Origin: a virus
IMG/VR virus record: IMGVR_UViG_3300023199_000031
Span: 1-37,684 of that record
Length of the DNA stretch: 37,684 bases
Strand: one strand, 5' to 3'
Shown here: piece by piece, positions 17,019 through 25,175 of the stretch
Position numbering within the stretch: position 1 is the first letter of the stretch
Layout: each line of letters opens with the position of its first letter
Position numbers and translations under genes: made by a program
The notes under the pieces: model-generated
What the model was told of the DNA's origin: nothing
Database searches by the model: none
Seen by the model: only the letters and a program-made list of their open reading frames with translations

Positions 17019-17800
17019 AATACGTTGCCGATCCGTTCGCTCTTAAAGCAAGTTAACGCCGAGCCAGGCGAACAATTTACGACCTCGATGCCCTCGCTCT
17101 CGAACTGCGGCACCGTCGGCGTATAGGTATCCGGCCACGCCTTCACGCCCGGTGCGTTCGGCAAACCGTGATCGTGGTCGCCGTGGTAATGCGTCCCGTT
17201 ATTATGGTGGCAATCGTAACCGAGCAACAGGATGCGCCGAGGCCGCAGATGATAGGCGAGGTTTAATGCCTGGAACCCGCTATGACCGTGATTATGCAAA
17301 TGTGTATTCGTCTCGCAGAGTCCCGGCCCGACACGGAGCGGCGTATGCCACATTCCGTAGCGTTCGCACGTATTCTCGTCCGGGCAAAAAAGTAACGGGA
17401 TATTAGTCTCGCGAACCTCGACGATATACAGGCTCCAAAATTTTGCATCGGCCGCGTACATCGCGTTCGCCCACGGAGCTACCTCAAAGGCGCGATTTAT
17501 CACGATCACGTTACAGCGCCCTTCGATCCACGCGGCGCGTACCGTATTAACCTGTCCCTGCGTTAGCGACGGACCGCAGCCGATAATGACCGCCGTGCCG
17601 TTATACCAAGCCTCGGGGATCGCCGCCTTTACGCAGCGACGTTCCTGCGACGGGCGGCGGCGCTTTACGCCTTCTTTTTCGTCGTTCGTTTCTTGCGCTT
17701 CGCGCGCTTTTTCGCGGCCTTGCTCTCGGTCGTCTCCCGCGTCGTCGCGGGCGTTGCCGGCTCGGTCGCCAGCGTCGCCCAATTCCGCGTCAGTAGCCAT
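17015..17800 (-). CDS. Phage Rossmann-like (MptE/DUF115-like) protein
   Basis: The conserved domain spans about 17615 down to 17015. It begins TAVIIGCGPSLTQGQV (a Gly-rich nucleotide loop), followed by AAWIEGRCNVIVINRAFEVA, ANAMYAADAKFW, the ILLLGYDCHHNNGTHYHGDH block and the EVVNCSPGSALTCF ending. This resembles DUF115/MptE-like proteins and a family I recall near phage glycosyltransferase genes; the reaction is not known. The start is uncertain. The nearest in-frame ATG (17800) lies inside the upstream 70-codon gene in another frame, and no ATG or GTG lies close to the domain. A -1 shift from that upstream gene is an alternative (see findings). If 17800 is right, residues 1-60 are low-complexity and probably not functional. 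Confidence 0.72.
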   Translation of the reverse strand: MATDAELGDAGDRAGNARDDAGDDREQGREKAREAQETNDEKEGVKRRRPSQERRCVKAAIPEAWYNGTAVIIGCGPSLTQGQVNTVRAAWIEGRCNVIVINRAFEVAPWANAMYAADAKFWSLYIVEVRETNIPLLFCPDENTCERYGMWHTPLRVGPGLCETNTHLHNHGHSGFQALNLAYHLRPRRILLLGYDCHHNNGTHYHGDHDHGLPNAPGVKAWPDTYTPTVPQFESEGIEVVNCSPGSALTCFKSERIGNVL

Positions 17801-17877
17801 CTGCCCGCGTCCTCGTCTACTTCGACCGTATCGCCGATCTCGCCATAGTCGCAAGATTGCGTCAGTTTAACTTCCAT
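17665..17877 (-). CDS. Small head-associated protein with lysine-rich tail
   Basis: This 70-residue protein reads MEVKLTQSCDYGEIGDTVEV, then DEDAGRWLLTRNWA, and ends in a Lys/Arg-rich tail (KKRAKRKKRTTKKKA). Short KVKL-x(8)-GDxxEVD-x-GRWL proteins with basic tails are frequent just after capsid genes in siphophages; they are thought to be minor head or connector proteins. GAAGGTG lies 6-7 nt before the ATG. It lies immediately downstream of a strong terminator, so it is the first gene of the less-transcribed cassette. Confidence 0.75.
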   Translation of the reverse strand: MEVKLTQSCDYGEIGDTVEVDEDAGRWLLTRNWATLATEPATPATTRETTESKAAKKRAKRKKRTTKKKA

Positions 17878-17889
17878 CGCAACACCTTC

Positions 17890-17917
17890 AAAAAAAAGGG
17901 CGGGCCGAAGCCCGCCC
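17890..17917 (-). terminator. Rho-independent terminator after major capsid gene
   Basis: Read on the minus strand, an 8-bp GC stem (GGGCGGGC / GCCCGCCC) closes a TTCG tetraloop and is followed by eight T (plus-strand A at 17890-17897). It begins about 40 nt after the capsid stop and lies before the 70-codon gene. Stem strength and the T run are canonical. It probably lets capsid mRNA end here while some read-through feeds the downstream genes. Confidence 0.92.
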
Positions 17918-17957
17918 GAAGATTATCCCGAAAGTAGCAGCACTCCGGGACGGCGGC

Positions 17958-19376
17958 TTACGCTTTCGCCGCCAGATGCTTAACCGGGTCCGTGCCGGCG
18001 TCGAGCATTTTCGAATCCCACCGTTCGATCGCGTTGTACGCGACCTGGTGGTAGTCGGCATAACGCTCGGTCAGGACGTTAAGGGTTAGCCCCATCACGC
18101 GCCGGACAGTGAACTTCGACAACCTGCCGAACAGCACGATCTTCTCGCTGCCGTCCGGTGAGTTATCGCCGTGTTTCGGCACCGACTGGTCGATCTGATA
18201 CGGATATCCGTCGATCGTACTCGGTACTTCGGACCCGACCGACGGTGCCCACAGCGGCCGGTTCGAGTTCGTCTCGTCCCGTAGCCCCTTCAGCAGCTTA
18301 AGCGTGTCATCGTGAAACACGAAGCCCGCGCCTTGCGTCCGATAAGCCGGATCGACCGAGTGAATCAGGTTATTGATATCGGTGAACGTGAGGTTGCTCG
18401 ACGCCGCGCCGCCAGTCGTCGCGCCTTCGCTCGACGCCGTAACGATACCCTGCGGTTCGCTCGACCCCGTGCCGGTGGCGAGGTAGTCGGCCATAATCCG
18501 GCCGAGCCGCTCGCCGAGCAGTCGCGCGATAAGCGCATCGAGGCCGATACCCGTATCCTGCGCCAACTCGATCGGGATAAGCACCTGATCGGAGCTAAAC
18601 TTGTACGCTCCGAACTGGATCGTGCCGAAGGTGAGATCGGTCGTCGTTTCCTGCGTGTTGATCCCGAGCAGTCGCCCTTTCTGTGCGGTGCCGTCTATCG
18701 TCGGCCAATCGAGCGGGTTCCCGCTCGCCGTCGGCATAACGTCAGCGACGTTGATAATCCCGCCGTAAGCAAGCTCGGAAATCTCGATCTGATTCGCGAA
18801 CCCGACCGGGACGAGATAGCCGCCGCCCGTCGTCGTCACCGTTTGCGCGCGAGACTCGGCATCATCCGTTACCCGGTGAGCGCCGAGAATCTGCCGCTGC
18901 TCGATCGAGAGCATCGACTTATCGCGGAGCAGTTGCCGGAACGCGCCGACGTACTCGGGCGTATCGGTCGGCCCCGCGTTACGGTGCGTTACGCCGTTCC
19001 GTAAGAACGCGCCCGGACGGTTATCACGCCGCGCCGATTCTGGGTTATAGAAGTCCCGAACCTCCTGCGACGCGCCAGCCCACGGATCGGTGCCTTCGTT
19101 CGGCCGCGAGCGCAGATCGCGCTTGCGATGCTCGTCCTCGTTGATCCGGTTAACCTCGGCCTCAAGGCCGGTGTCGATATCGCGCGACCGTTTCGCCGCT
19201 GCGATCGTGTTATCGAGCCGCGTAAGCTCGTCGTCCATATTGCGATACGCTTGATCGTCCTCGCCGGAAAACCCGGCCGGGTCGTCACCATCGCAACGAT
19301 CCTCGACGAGTTCGCGCATCTGATTCGCAAGCCGGTCGCGTTTTTCGACCAGCTTGTTCAGTGCCGAAATTTCCAT
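17958..19376 (-). CDS. Major capsid protein, HK97 fold
   Basis: This 472-residue protein has an N-terminal coiled-coil delta domain (about residues 1-110, LNKLVEKRDRLANQMRELVE and following) that serves as internal scaffold. The HK97 capsid core then runs from about 150, with TVTTTGGGYLVPVGFANQIE, ALIARLLGERLGRIMADYLA and the C-terminal ERWDSKMLDAGTDPVKHL. Cleavage by the adjacent protease probably falls near residues 95-125. AGAGGACG lies upstream of the ATG. The strong terminator just downstream supports high-level separate expression. Confidence 0.95.
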   Translation of the reverse strand: MEISALNKLVEKRDRLANQMRELVEDRCDGDDPAGFSGEDDQAYRNMDDELTRLDNTIAAAKRSRDIDTGLEAEVNRINEDEHRKRDLRSRPNEGTDPWAGASQEVRDFYNPESARRDNRPGAFLRNGVTHRNAGPTDTPEYVGAFRQLLRDKSMLSIEQRQILGAHRVTDDAESRAQTVTTTGGGYLVPVGFANQIEISELAYGGIINVADVMPTASGNPLDWPTIDGTAQKGRLLGINTQETTTDLTFGTIQFGAYKFSSDQVLIPIELAQDTGIGLDALIARLLGERLGRIMADYLATGTGSSEPQGIVTASSEGATTGGAASSNLTFTDINNLIHSVDPAYRTQGAGFVFHDDTLKLLKGLRDETNSNRPLWAPSVGSEVPSTIDGYPYQIDQSVPKHGDNSPDGSEKIVLFGRLSKFTVRRVMGLTLNVLTERYADYHQVAYNAIERWDSKMLDAGTDPVKHLAAKA

Positions 19377-19452
19377 TTGTTTCGTCCTCTAAGTCGTGAA
19401 TGAACTACCGCGCAATCGTCGTCGCCGTCGGGCGATGTAGATCGCATCAGAC

Positions 19453-20043
19453 TCAACGGAGTCCACGAAATCGCTCGTAACACTCGTGCCGCCGCTTCTG
19501 CGCTAAGGCCACGCGGGCGCGCTTGCTGCGGCGCGAGCTGAGAAAATCGTTTAAGTGCCGTTTCGCTACGTCCGTGTCCGGGTATGCCGGGAACGTAACC
19601 GGACTGACATCATAGAGGCGGCTGACGCTCGTTACCGTACGGATAAGTATGCCGTCCTCGTCCTCGTCCCACTCGTCCTGCGACACTGAAAACCCAAAGC
19701 TCGATTGCGTTACGTCGCCGCGATTAAGGCTCACGATCAGGTCGCGCGCGTAGCTCGTATCCGGCGATACGTACTCGTACGCTAACCCTTTCTTGTCTAC
19801 GCCGACCTCCAGCGTATTCGCGGTCGAGCGGCCGAGTATCCGGCTCGGATCGTGATTGAAAAGCGCCCGAATATCGTCGTCGAGAACCTTGTCGAAGGCT
19901 CCAGGCGAGATAATCTCGCGGAAGCCGCCTAGATTCTCCGAACGGCTATTGAACACGGCAGCATGACCGGAGACTCGCGTAACGCCGTCCTCGCGAGTCT
20001 CGACGCGCATTTCCGAGTCGTATATTCGTCGTTCGAGTTCCAT
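19453..20043 (-). CDS. HK97-family prohead protease
   Basis: This 196-residue serine protease has the family core. VTRVSGHAAVFNSRSENLGG and REIISPGAFDKVL precede ALFNHDPSRILGRS with catalytic His64. VTQSSFGFSV supplies the nucleophile Ser115, and SRLYDVSPVTFPAYPDTDVA is the conserved C-terminal region. It cuts the capsid delta domain during maturation. It lies between portal and capsid genes as in HK97 and abuts the portal stop. Confidence 0.94.
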   Translation of the reverse strand: MELERRIYDSEMRVETREDGVTRVSGHAAVFNSRSENLGGFREIISPGAFDKVLDDDIRALFNHDPSRILGRSTANTLEVGVDKKGLAYEYVSPDTSYARDLIVSLNRGDVTQSSFGFSVSQDEWDEDEDGILIRTVTSVSRLYDVSPVTFPAYPDTDVAKRHLNDFLSSRRSKRARVALAQKRRHECYERFRGLR

Positions 20044-21501
20044 TTACAGCCCCATCGCTTCACTTAGCGTAGATTCGCTTAATAGCACAGTTTTCGTGCC
20101 TAAATCACGCAAAAACGCCGTTACTTTTGCCGGTTCCGCGTGAAATACCTCGATTAAATGGTCCGTTTGCCCGTATAACAGATCTGCTGGCGCGCCGTTA
20201 TCTACCTTTTTAAGTTCTTTGCGTAGCCGCCGAACCTCGCGCGCGACCACTTGCCCGATAATCTCGCGCTCGCGCTCGTCGTTTTCCGTCTCCGTTTCGT
20301 CCATTTCGTCCGGTTCCGGCTCGTCCGGTTCGCTCTCGGCGGGCGCGTTAGCCGCTAGTAACCCGTCGCCGTCGGGGTGATCGTTAAGCTCGTAGTGCCG
20401 CCGCGCCTCGTTTGCGGTAATTATCCCGGCGTTCTTTAGCGTCGCGTCGCCCTCGGCGCGCGTTTTGAAGTCGCCCCGGAGCAAGGCGTCCGCGTTGAAC
20501 TTGACAACCCGACTTACCTGATCGCGGACCGTCAGTAGCTTTAGCGTTATCTCCTGTTCGTAGCGGACGAACCACGGCCCGAGCGTGTACGTTACGAAGT
20601 CGATCCCTAGTTGCTCAATATTATTAAACGTCACGCGCTCCAGCAGATTGATCCGGTGCGGCGGGATGCCGTAGATCATCGCGGCTTGTAATGCGTTAAA
20701 CCGCTTATCCTCGACGAACTGCGCCTCGGCGGGCGGAATACCGATACGCTCGTACTTTAAGCCGTTCTCTAAGATCGCCGTCTTAAAGGCGCGATCCGCG
20801 CCCCGGTGCAGTCGTTCCCATTGCGAGCGAAGTCGGTCCGGGTCTTTTACGGTTCCCTCGGTATGCAAGACGCCCATCAGCGTCGCGCCGTTGCCGTAAA
20901 ACCGCCCCGATTGTTTTTGCTGCGCGAGCATTACGCCGATTTGCTCCGCGTGGACGCGAATCGGCGACCAGCCGATAAGCCCGTCAAAGCCTAGCCCGCG
21001 AATATGCAAAACATCATCGTTCGGAATCGTGTATTGATGGCCGTCTACAACCGTCTCGTAAAAAATCTCGCCCTCGATTCGGCGCGGGCGCGTGGCGTTA
21101 GGCGATAAGGGCAGCAGTTCGAGCGGGCGGCCCGCTTCGTTACGGAGAATAACGCTGTAATGATTACCCCACCCGGCAAGGTGCATCATAGTAACGGCTT
21201 TGTAATCGACGGCGGTCATATCCGCGTTCGGCCGGAGATTGAGTAACCGCCATAACGGATGCTTGCGATCCTTTTCGCGGTTCTCGCCGTCGAGGCGTTT
21301 ATAAACCTGAATCGGTAGCGTAGCGATCGCGTCAGCGAGGATACGGATACAGGTATAAACGATCGGCAAGCCGAGCGCGGTTTTCTCCGTCACTGGCTCG
21401 CCGGTCGAGTTCGGTCCTGCGCCGAGAACGTCGTGTAACCACTGATCAGGATTGCCGAGTTTCGTCGTCGCCCGTTTTTCGACGACGCTACTTATCCACA
21501 C
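20044..21501 (-). CDS. Portal protein, HK97 family
   Basis: This 485-residue protein carries the HK97 portal signature: ALGLPIVYTCIRILADAIAT and LPIQVYKR-like strands, PLWRLLNLRPNADMT, the wing LLPLSPNATRPRR, HIRGLGFDGLIGWSPI, and the stem helices with KRFNALQAAMIYGIPPHRIN. The C-terminus (about 400-430) has an acidic stretch (ESEPDEPEPDEMDETETEND). It starts with GTG at 21501, overlapping the small membrane protein gene by 14 nt. It forms the dodecameric ring for DNA entry and binds TerL. Confidence 0.94.
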   Translation of the reverse strand: MWISSVVEKRATTKLGNPDQWLHDVLGAGPNSTGEPVTEKTALGLPIVYTCIRILADAIATLPIQVYKRLDGENREKDRKHPLWRLLNLRPNADMTAVDYKAVTMMHLAGWGNHYSVILRNEAGRPLELLPLSPNATRPRRIEGEIFYETVVDGHQYTIPNDDVLHIRGLGFDGLIGWSPIRVHAEQIGVMLAQQKQSGRFYGNGATLMGVLHTEGTVKDPDRLRSQWERLHRGADRAFKTAILENGLKYERIGIPPAEAQFVEDKRFNALQAAMIYGIPPHRINLLERVTFNNIEQLGIDFVTYTLGPWFVRYEQEITLKLLTVRDQVSRVVKFNADALLRGDFKTRAEGDATLKNAGIITANEARRHYELNDHPDGDGLLAANAPAESEPDEPEPDEMDETETENDEREREIIGQVVAREVRRLRKELKKVDNGAPADLLYGQTDHLIEVFHAEPAKVTAFLRDLGTKTVLLSESTLSEAMGL

Positions 21502-21685
21502 GATCTATCGCCCGCCTTGCGTTTAACACGAGTAGCCCGATTACGAGCAGCCCGCCAATAATACAAGCGAACCCCGTCCCGAGTACAAGCCATATTCCGT
21601 ATATAGTGACCCCGAGCGCGGCTATTCCGACGATATCCTCGACGACCGACGGTAATGCGTTCGCGACCCGTTTCGTTATACCCAC
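21488..21685 (-). CDS. Small two-helix membrane protein
   Basis: This 65-residue protein has two hydrophobic segments (about residues 15-35, VEDIVGIAALGVTIYGIWLV; about 38-55, ACIIGGLLVIGLLVLN) and a basic C-terminal end. It starts with GTG overlapping TerL by 10 nt and overlaps the portal gene by 14 nt. Similar tiny proteins between terL and portal occur in many siphophages; their function is unknown. A role as holin is possible but other candidates are better placed. Confidence 0.6.
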   Translation of the reverse strand: MGITKRVANALPSVVEDIVGIAALGVTIYGIWLVLGTGFACIIGGLLVIGLLVLNARRAIDRVDK

Positions 21686-23370
21686 GCTAAATCTCCGTCA
21701 AAGACCTTTTCGTCATCGCCCGCGACGGCCCGGTTAATTGCCATCAAGGTCGCCACCACGCCGTCTATCTTGGCGTCGAAGTTCTGTTTTCTCGGGTAGA
21801 TATTGTCCTTAAAATCCGGCTTAAATACCACGTTCGATACCATCCAGGTCATTACCGGGTCGGCGTTATGGTGCCAAGTCCCTTCCGACACCCACGCTTC
21901 GAACCATTTCATCGGCTCGCTAAAATTAAGCACCGTCGGGCGTACCTCGACGACCTGTAGCCCCTCTTTATCCATATGCACCCCGTACTGCGTCGAGTTA
22001 TGGCCGGGGTCGAACGCGACCTCGCGCAGATCGTACTGCTCGGCGATCTCTAGCGTCTCGGCCTCGATCCGGTCTACGTCTAGCACCGAGCCGCCGGTTA
22101 CGCGAATAAAGCCGCTGCGTACCCACCCGTCGTAGAGGCTCGTATTCGCCGACTCGCGCACCGCGACCTCGGGCAGATAGTGGCGCACGAAGCTGTACCA
22201 GTGCCGTTTACCGTCGATCTCGCGAGGGAACAGGAGCGCCACCGACGCTATATCGTTTTTCGAGGCCAGATCGACGCCGATATAGCACTCCTGCCCGCGA
22301 AAATCCTCTAAATCGAAAGCACCGTTGCCGCACTTCTGCCACCGCTGCATATTCATCCACGACTGCGCGGCGCTGCACCAGACGTTAAGCCGTTTAGTTA
22401 AAAACGCGGTCTGCTGGCTCGTTACCTCGGCGGCTTTTTTTGCCAGGCTTTGCAGGTCCATCGGATAGACGGAAACGCCATAATTCGGGTTCGCCTTTTT
22501 CCACGTTGCCTCGCTCGTCCAGTCGTCCTCGTCGTCAATCGACCAGATGCAGCCGAAGTACGTATCGTCGTCAATCACACCGTCGAGAATCTTGGTCACA
22601 TAGGCGCGGGTATTCCAGCAGATGCCGCCGATATTGGTCCCGGCGGTCGTGATGTTCCAGATAAGCGGCTGCAACCGCGAGCCGGTTGCCGTCTCGATAA
22701 CGTCGTACAGTTCCGGTTTTTTCCACGCATGAAGCTCGTCGTTAACCGCTCCCGATATATTCAGTCCGTCGAGGCTGCTCGATTCGGCCGCGAGCGGTTG
22801 CATTAGCGAGGCGGTATCGAGAACGTGAAGGTTATGCCGGAATACCGTCACGCTCGGCAGACTCGTCCGCAGCGCCATCAGGCGCGCGATATCGAATACG
22901 ATCCGCGCTTGCTCGCGCTTCGTGGCGACGCTGTAGACCTCGGCGCCCGGTTCCCGGTCGCGGGCGAACAGGTAAAGGGCCACCCCAGCGCTTAAGGTGC
23001 TTTTCGCGTTCTTACGCGGCACTTCGATATAGACGGTGCGGAACCGGCGAGTACCGTCGTCGCGCATCCAGCCGAACGGGACAATTAGCACGAAGCATTG
23101 CCAGCCCTCTAGCTGGATAAGCTCCTGCCGCCGCGCCCACTCGCCTTTAATATGCGGCAGTCCTTCAATGAACGCACAGATCGCGTTCGCCGCGTCGCAG
23201 TCGAAGTAAAGCCCTTCGGGCGGCTCGTAAAACTCGGCGTAGGCTCGCTCACAAGCCCGCTTAACCCACTTACAGGCGGGGATCGTACCGTCTAGTACGT
23301 CCTCGCAATACCGCAGCCCGGCCTCGACGTATTTCCCGACGGTTCGCTGACGTTTACTCGGCCCGGACAC
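21676..23370 (-). CDS. terL: Terminase large subunit (HK97-type)
   Basis: This 564-residue packaging motor has an N-terminal ATPase with a P-loop variant VPRKNAKST (about 117-125) and a Walker B-like ISGAVNDELHAW with Asp211-Glu212. The C-terminal RNase H-like nuclease has YIGVDLASKNDIAS (Asp367) and DAKIDGVVATLMA (last Asp near 542). The pattern matches the Terminase_1 group that includes HK97. It starts with GTG, overlaps the small subunit by 17 nt, and is followed by membrane protein and portal genes. Whether packaging is cos or headful cannot be told from this alone. Confidence 0.95.
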   Translation of the reverse strand: MSGPSKRQRTVGKYVEAGLRYCEDVLDGTIPACKWVKRACERAYAEFYEPPEGLYFDCDAANAICAFIEGLPHIKGEWARRQELIQLEGWQCFVLIVPFGWMRDDGTRRFRTVYIEVPRKNAKSTLSAGVALYLFARDREPGAEVYSVATKREQARIVFDIARLMALRTSLPSVTVFRHNLHVLDTASLMQPLAAESSSLDGLNISGAVNDELHAWKKPELYDVIETATGSRLQPLIWNITTAGTNIGGICWNTRAYVTKILDGVIDDDTYFGCIWSIDDEDDWTSEATWKKANPNYGVSVYPMDLQSLAKKAAEVTSQQTAFLTKRLNVWCSAAQSWMNMQRWQKCGNGAFDLEDFRGQECYIGVDLASKNDIASVALLFPREIDGKRHWYSFVRHYLPEVAVRESANTSLYDGWVRSGFIRVTGGSVLDVDRIEAETLEIAEQYDLREVAFDPGHNSTQYGVHMDKEGLQVVEVRPTVLNFSEPMKWFEAWVSEGTWHHNADPVMTWMVSNVVFKPDFKDNIYPRKQNFDAKIDGVVATLMAINRAVAGDDEKVFDGDLAWV

Positions 23371-23770
23371 GAGTGCGGCTCGACGGCGTTAGCCCGAACT
23401 CGGCGAGCAATTGCCGCATCTGCGCTTGTGCCTTGTTCGCCGCGTTGAAGTGCTGGTTATACCCACTCGCGCCGTTTTTGCCGATTGGCACGATAATGCC
23501 CTCGGCGCGGACCCTCCCCATCATCATCCAATAGGTCGCCGTACACTCGCACAGTAGCGCGAGCGCCGCCTGGTCCACTTCGGATAGCACCCGCATCGCG
23601 GCGAGTTGCTTACCGTACTGCTCCCAATACGGTCGCGCCTCGTCGCTAAGGTTTTCGGGCGGGCCGGGAATACGGATCGCGGGCTTCGGCTCGTCCTTGT
23701 TTACCGGGCGATGCGATGCGTTCCCGGTCAGTACCCGCAGATTCGTCGGTAGCGGCTTCGTGCCTCGCAT
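23354..23770 (-). CDS. terS: Terminase small subunit, P27 family
   Basis: I take ATG 23770 (138 residues), because P27-family proteins begin MRGxKP followed by NLRVLTGNASHRPVN, and AGGT precedes the ATG. A longer frame upstream is possible. The conserved block PGPPENLSDEARPYWEQYGK, VDQAALALLCECTATYW and the C-terminal helix KAQAQMRQLLAEFGLTPSSR are all present; the last tends to bind DNA in this family. It recognises phage DNA and loads TerL. Confidence 0.93.
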   Translation of the reverse strand: MRGTKPLPTNLRVLTGNASHRPVNKDEPKPAIRIPGPPENLSDEARPYWEQYGKQLAAMRVLSEVDQAALALLCECTATYWMMMGRVRAEGIIVPIGKNGASGYNQHFNAANKAQAQMRQLLAEFGLTPSSRTRVRAE

Positions 23771-23890
23771 AACTAGTACCTGTAACCGTTTCGGAAATCG
23801 TAACACTCCCCGTTAAAAACCCGCGCGCGGAAAATGCTTTATGCTGGCGTCGGTTCACGTAAGTCCTTGAAAGTTTTAAGGATAGGGGTA

Positions 23891-24262
23891 TCATTTTTTT
23901 TTATTGAGATTCAGCGCGCGCCGATCACGATCAAGCACCTTCGTCTTGTATGCGTGGCACCGCTTGCAGATCGCCTGTAGATTCCCGGCGTCGTATATTT
24001 CCCCGCCTTGCAGGATCGGCAGGAGGTGGTCGACCTCTGCTGCTGGCTCGCCGTTGCATTTGTAGCGCGCTTCGCAGACCGGATGCTCGGTAAGGTATCT
24101 ATTGCGCAGTCGTCCCCACGCTGCCGTGTAGCCGCGCTGCCTGGAACTTGGACGGGTATCAGGGGCGCGCTCCCAAGTGCGGTGCTTAGGGCAACGATAG
24201 CCGCCGGTCCTAGGTATCAGGACATTGCAGCCGGGATAGGAACAGACCGCTTTAACCGCCAT
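23891..24262 (-). CDS. HNH endonuclease
   Basis: This 123-residue protein has a zinc site (CSYPGC near 7-12, CPKH near 24-27) and the HNH core: AAEVDHLLPILQGGEIYDAG (Asp78-His79) then NLQAICKRCHAYKT (Asn94, Cys99, Cys102, His103). The RGYTAAWGRLRNRYL helix before the core is diagnostic of HNH proteins beside P27 terminases, where they help cos or headful cleavage. The gene lies just upstream of the small terminase subunit. Confidence 0.93.
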   Translation of the reverse strand: MAVKAVCSYPGCNVLIPRTGGYRCPKHRTWERAPDTRPSSRQRGYTAAWGRLRNRYLTEHPVCEARYKCNGEPAAEVDHLLPILQGGEIYDAGNLQAICKRCHAYKTKVLDRDRRALNLNKKK

Positions 24263-24340
24263 CGTAAGAAAGGCAAGCGAGGCGCGCGGATCGGCAGGAG
24301 AACCACCTCAAAATCCGTTCCGCATAATGCGCCTCGCCGC

Positions 24341-24709
24341 CTAGTTCGTAGCCTGTTCTGTCTGTAACGTAACTGTTATCAGCCTGTTAGTCGCGTCGAG
24401 TAAGAACGCATCGCCGCCGTAGCGGTTGCGAAATTGCTCTGGCGCTAATGCCAGCGACGGCCCTAGCGTGTCCCTCGTCTCCTGCGTCGCCCTCGTCTCG
24501 TCAGGCTTTACGCCTCGATGATGCCACGGGCATAGCGGAATGGTAGCACCGTGGCCCGCCCGGTAGCCGTTAATCAGATGGTGCACGTCGGCAGGAGTCC
24601 CCGACCTGTCCTCGCCCCGCATCCCGCCTTCGAGGCTACAGGCGATACAGCCTATTTCGCGGAAGTATTGCCAGCGGTCCCGTTCCTCGTTCGTGGCGTT
24701 ATGAGCCAC
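24341..24709 (-). CDS. Ref-like RecA-dependent nuclease
   Basis: This 122-residue protein has CIAC (21-24) and DVHHLINGYRAGHGATIPLC (41-60), then PWHHRGVKPDETRATQETRD and GPSLALAPEQFRNRYG. This is the signature of the phage P1 Ref family (HNH-type, zinc-binding), which cuts single-stranded DNA in RecA-coated displacement loops. It starts with GTG at 24709, overlapping the upstream gene by 11 nt. It probably acts in recombination together with the nuclease and annealing genes nearby. Confidence 0.88.
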   Translation of the reverse strand: MAHNATNEERDRWQYFREIGCIACSLEGGMRGEDRSGTPADVHHLINGYRAGHGATIPLCPWHHRGVKPDETRATQETRDTLGPSLALAPEQFRNRYGGDAFLLDATNRLITVTLQTEQATN

Positions 24710-25175
24710 CTTCGCCCATACCCTCGAGATCAGTTTGCCGTTCCGTTATCGTGATCGACGCGCCGCCCTCTTGCCACGCCTGCCATAACGTATCGAAGTC
24801 GTCGCCCGAAACGAGCGATTGCACTTTTCCGGTAATAGCTAACCCGAACGAGGGCAAGGCTTCGAGCTTTAGCCCTTTCAGATCGGCGTTATCGAGCGTT
24901 ACTACCTCGTCCGGGCCTATCCCGAACTCGGCTTTGACGTTGTGCACCTTATGCCGCAATTTCGTCTCCACATCGCCGAGGATCGGGATACCTGATTCAT
25001 TCCAGAGAACGCCGTATAGCGCCGGAACTTTAAGCCCCTTGAGAATCCCTTGCGCGTCGTCGGCGACAGTGATTCGCACCGTAACGTCGCAAGCCCTTAG
25101 CTGATCGTCGCCGTGAAATTCGTTCCGGGCGTTAAGCCTCGATATGTGAACCTCTGACGGGGTTATCGTAAGCAT
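24699..25175 (-). CDS. Conserved phage protein of unknown function
   Basis: This 158-residue protein reads SRLNARNEFHGDDQLRACDV and then strand-rich sequence (VTVRITVADDAQGIL). It has a central GIGPDEVVTLDNADLKGLKL and a C-terminal IWQAWQ-like segment (DTLWQAWQEGGASITITERQ). It resembles a family of phage proteins with an E-x-HGD-x(5)-ADV start that I recall near recombination genes; the function is not known to me. AGGAGAATC precedes its ATG. It lies between VRR-NUC and Ref genes, so a recombination or replication accessory role is plausible. Confidence 0.7.
   Translation of the reverse strand: MLTITPSEVHISRLNARNEFHGDDQLRACDVTVRITVADDAQGILKGLKVPALYGVLWNESGIPILGDVETKLRHKVHNVKAEFGIGPDEVVTLDNADLKGLKLEALPSFGLAITGKVQSLVSGDDFDTLWQAWQEGGASITITERQTDLEGMGEGGS

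Noticed and set aside
18312-19004. Plus-strand frame of 230 codons within the capsid gene
   Set aside because: Antisense to the HK97 capsid core; typical charged shadow frame of high-GC DNA.
23885-23900. A-rich run at the end of the HNH gene as second slippery site
   Set aside because: It encodes a terminal Lys run directly before the stop and the shifted frames lead to no conserved sequence.
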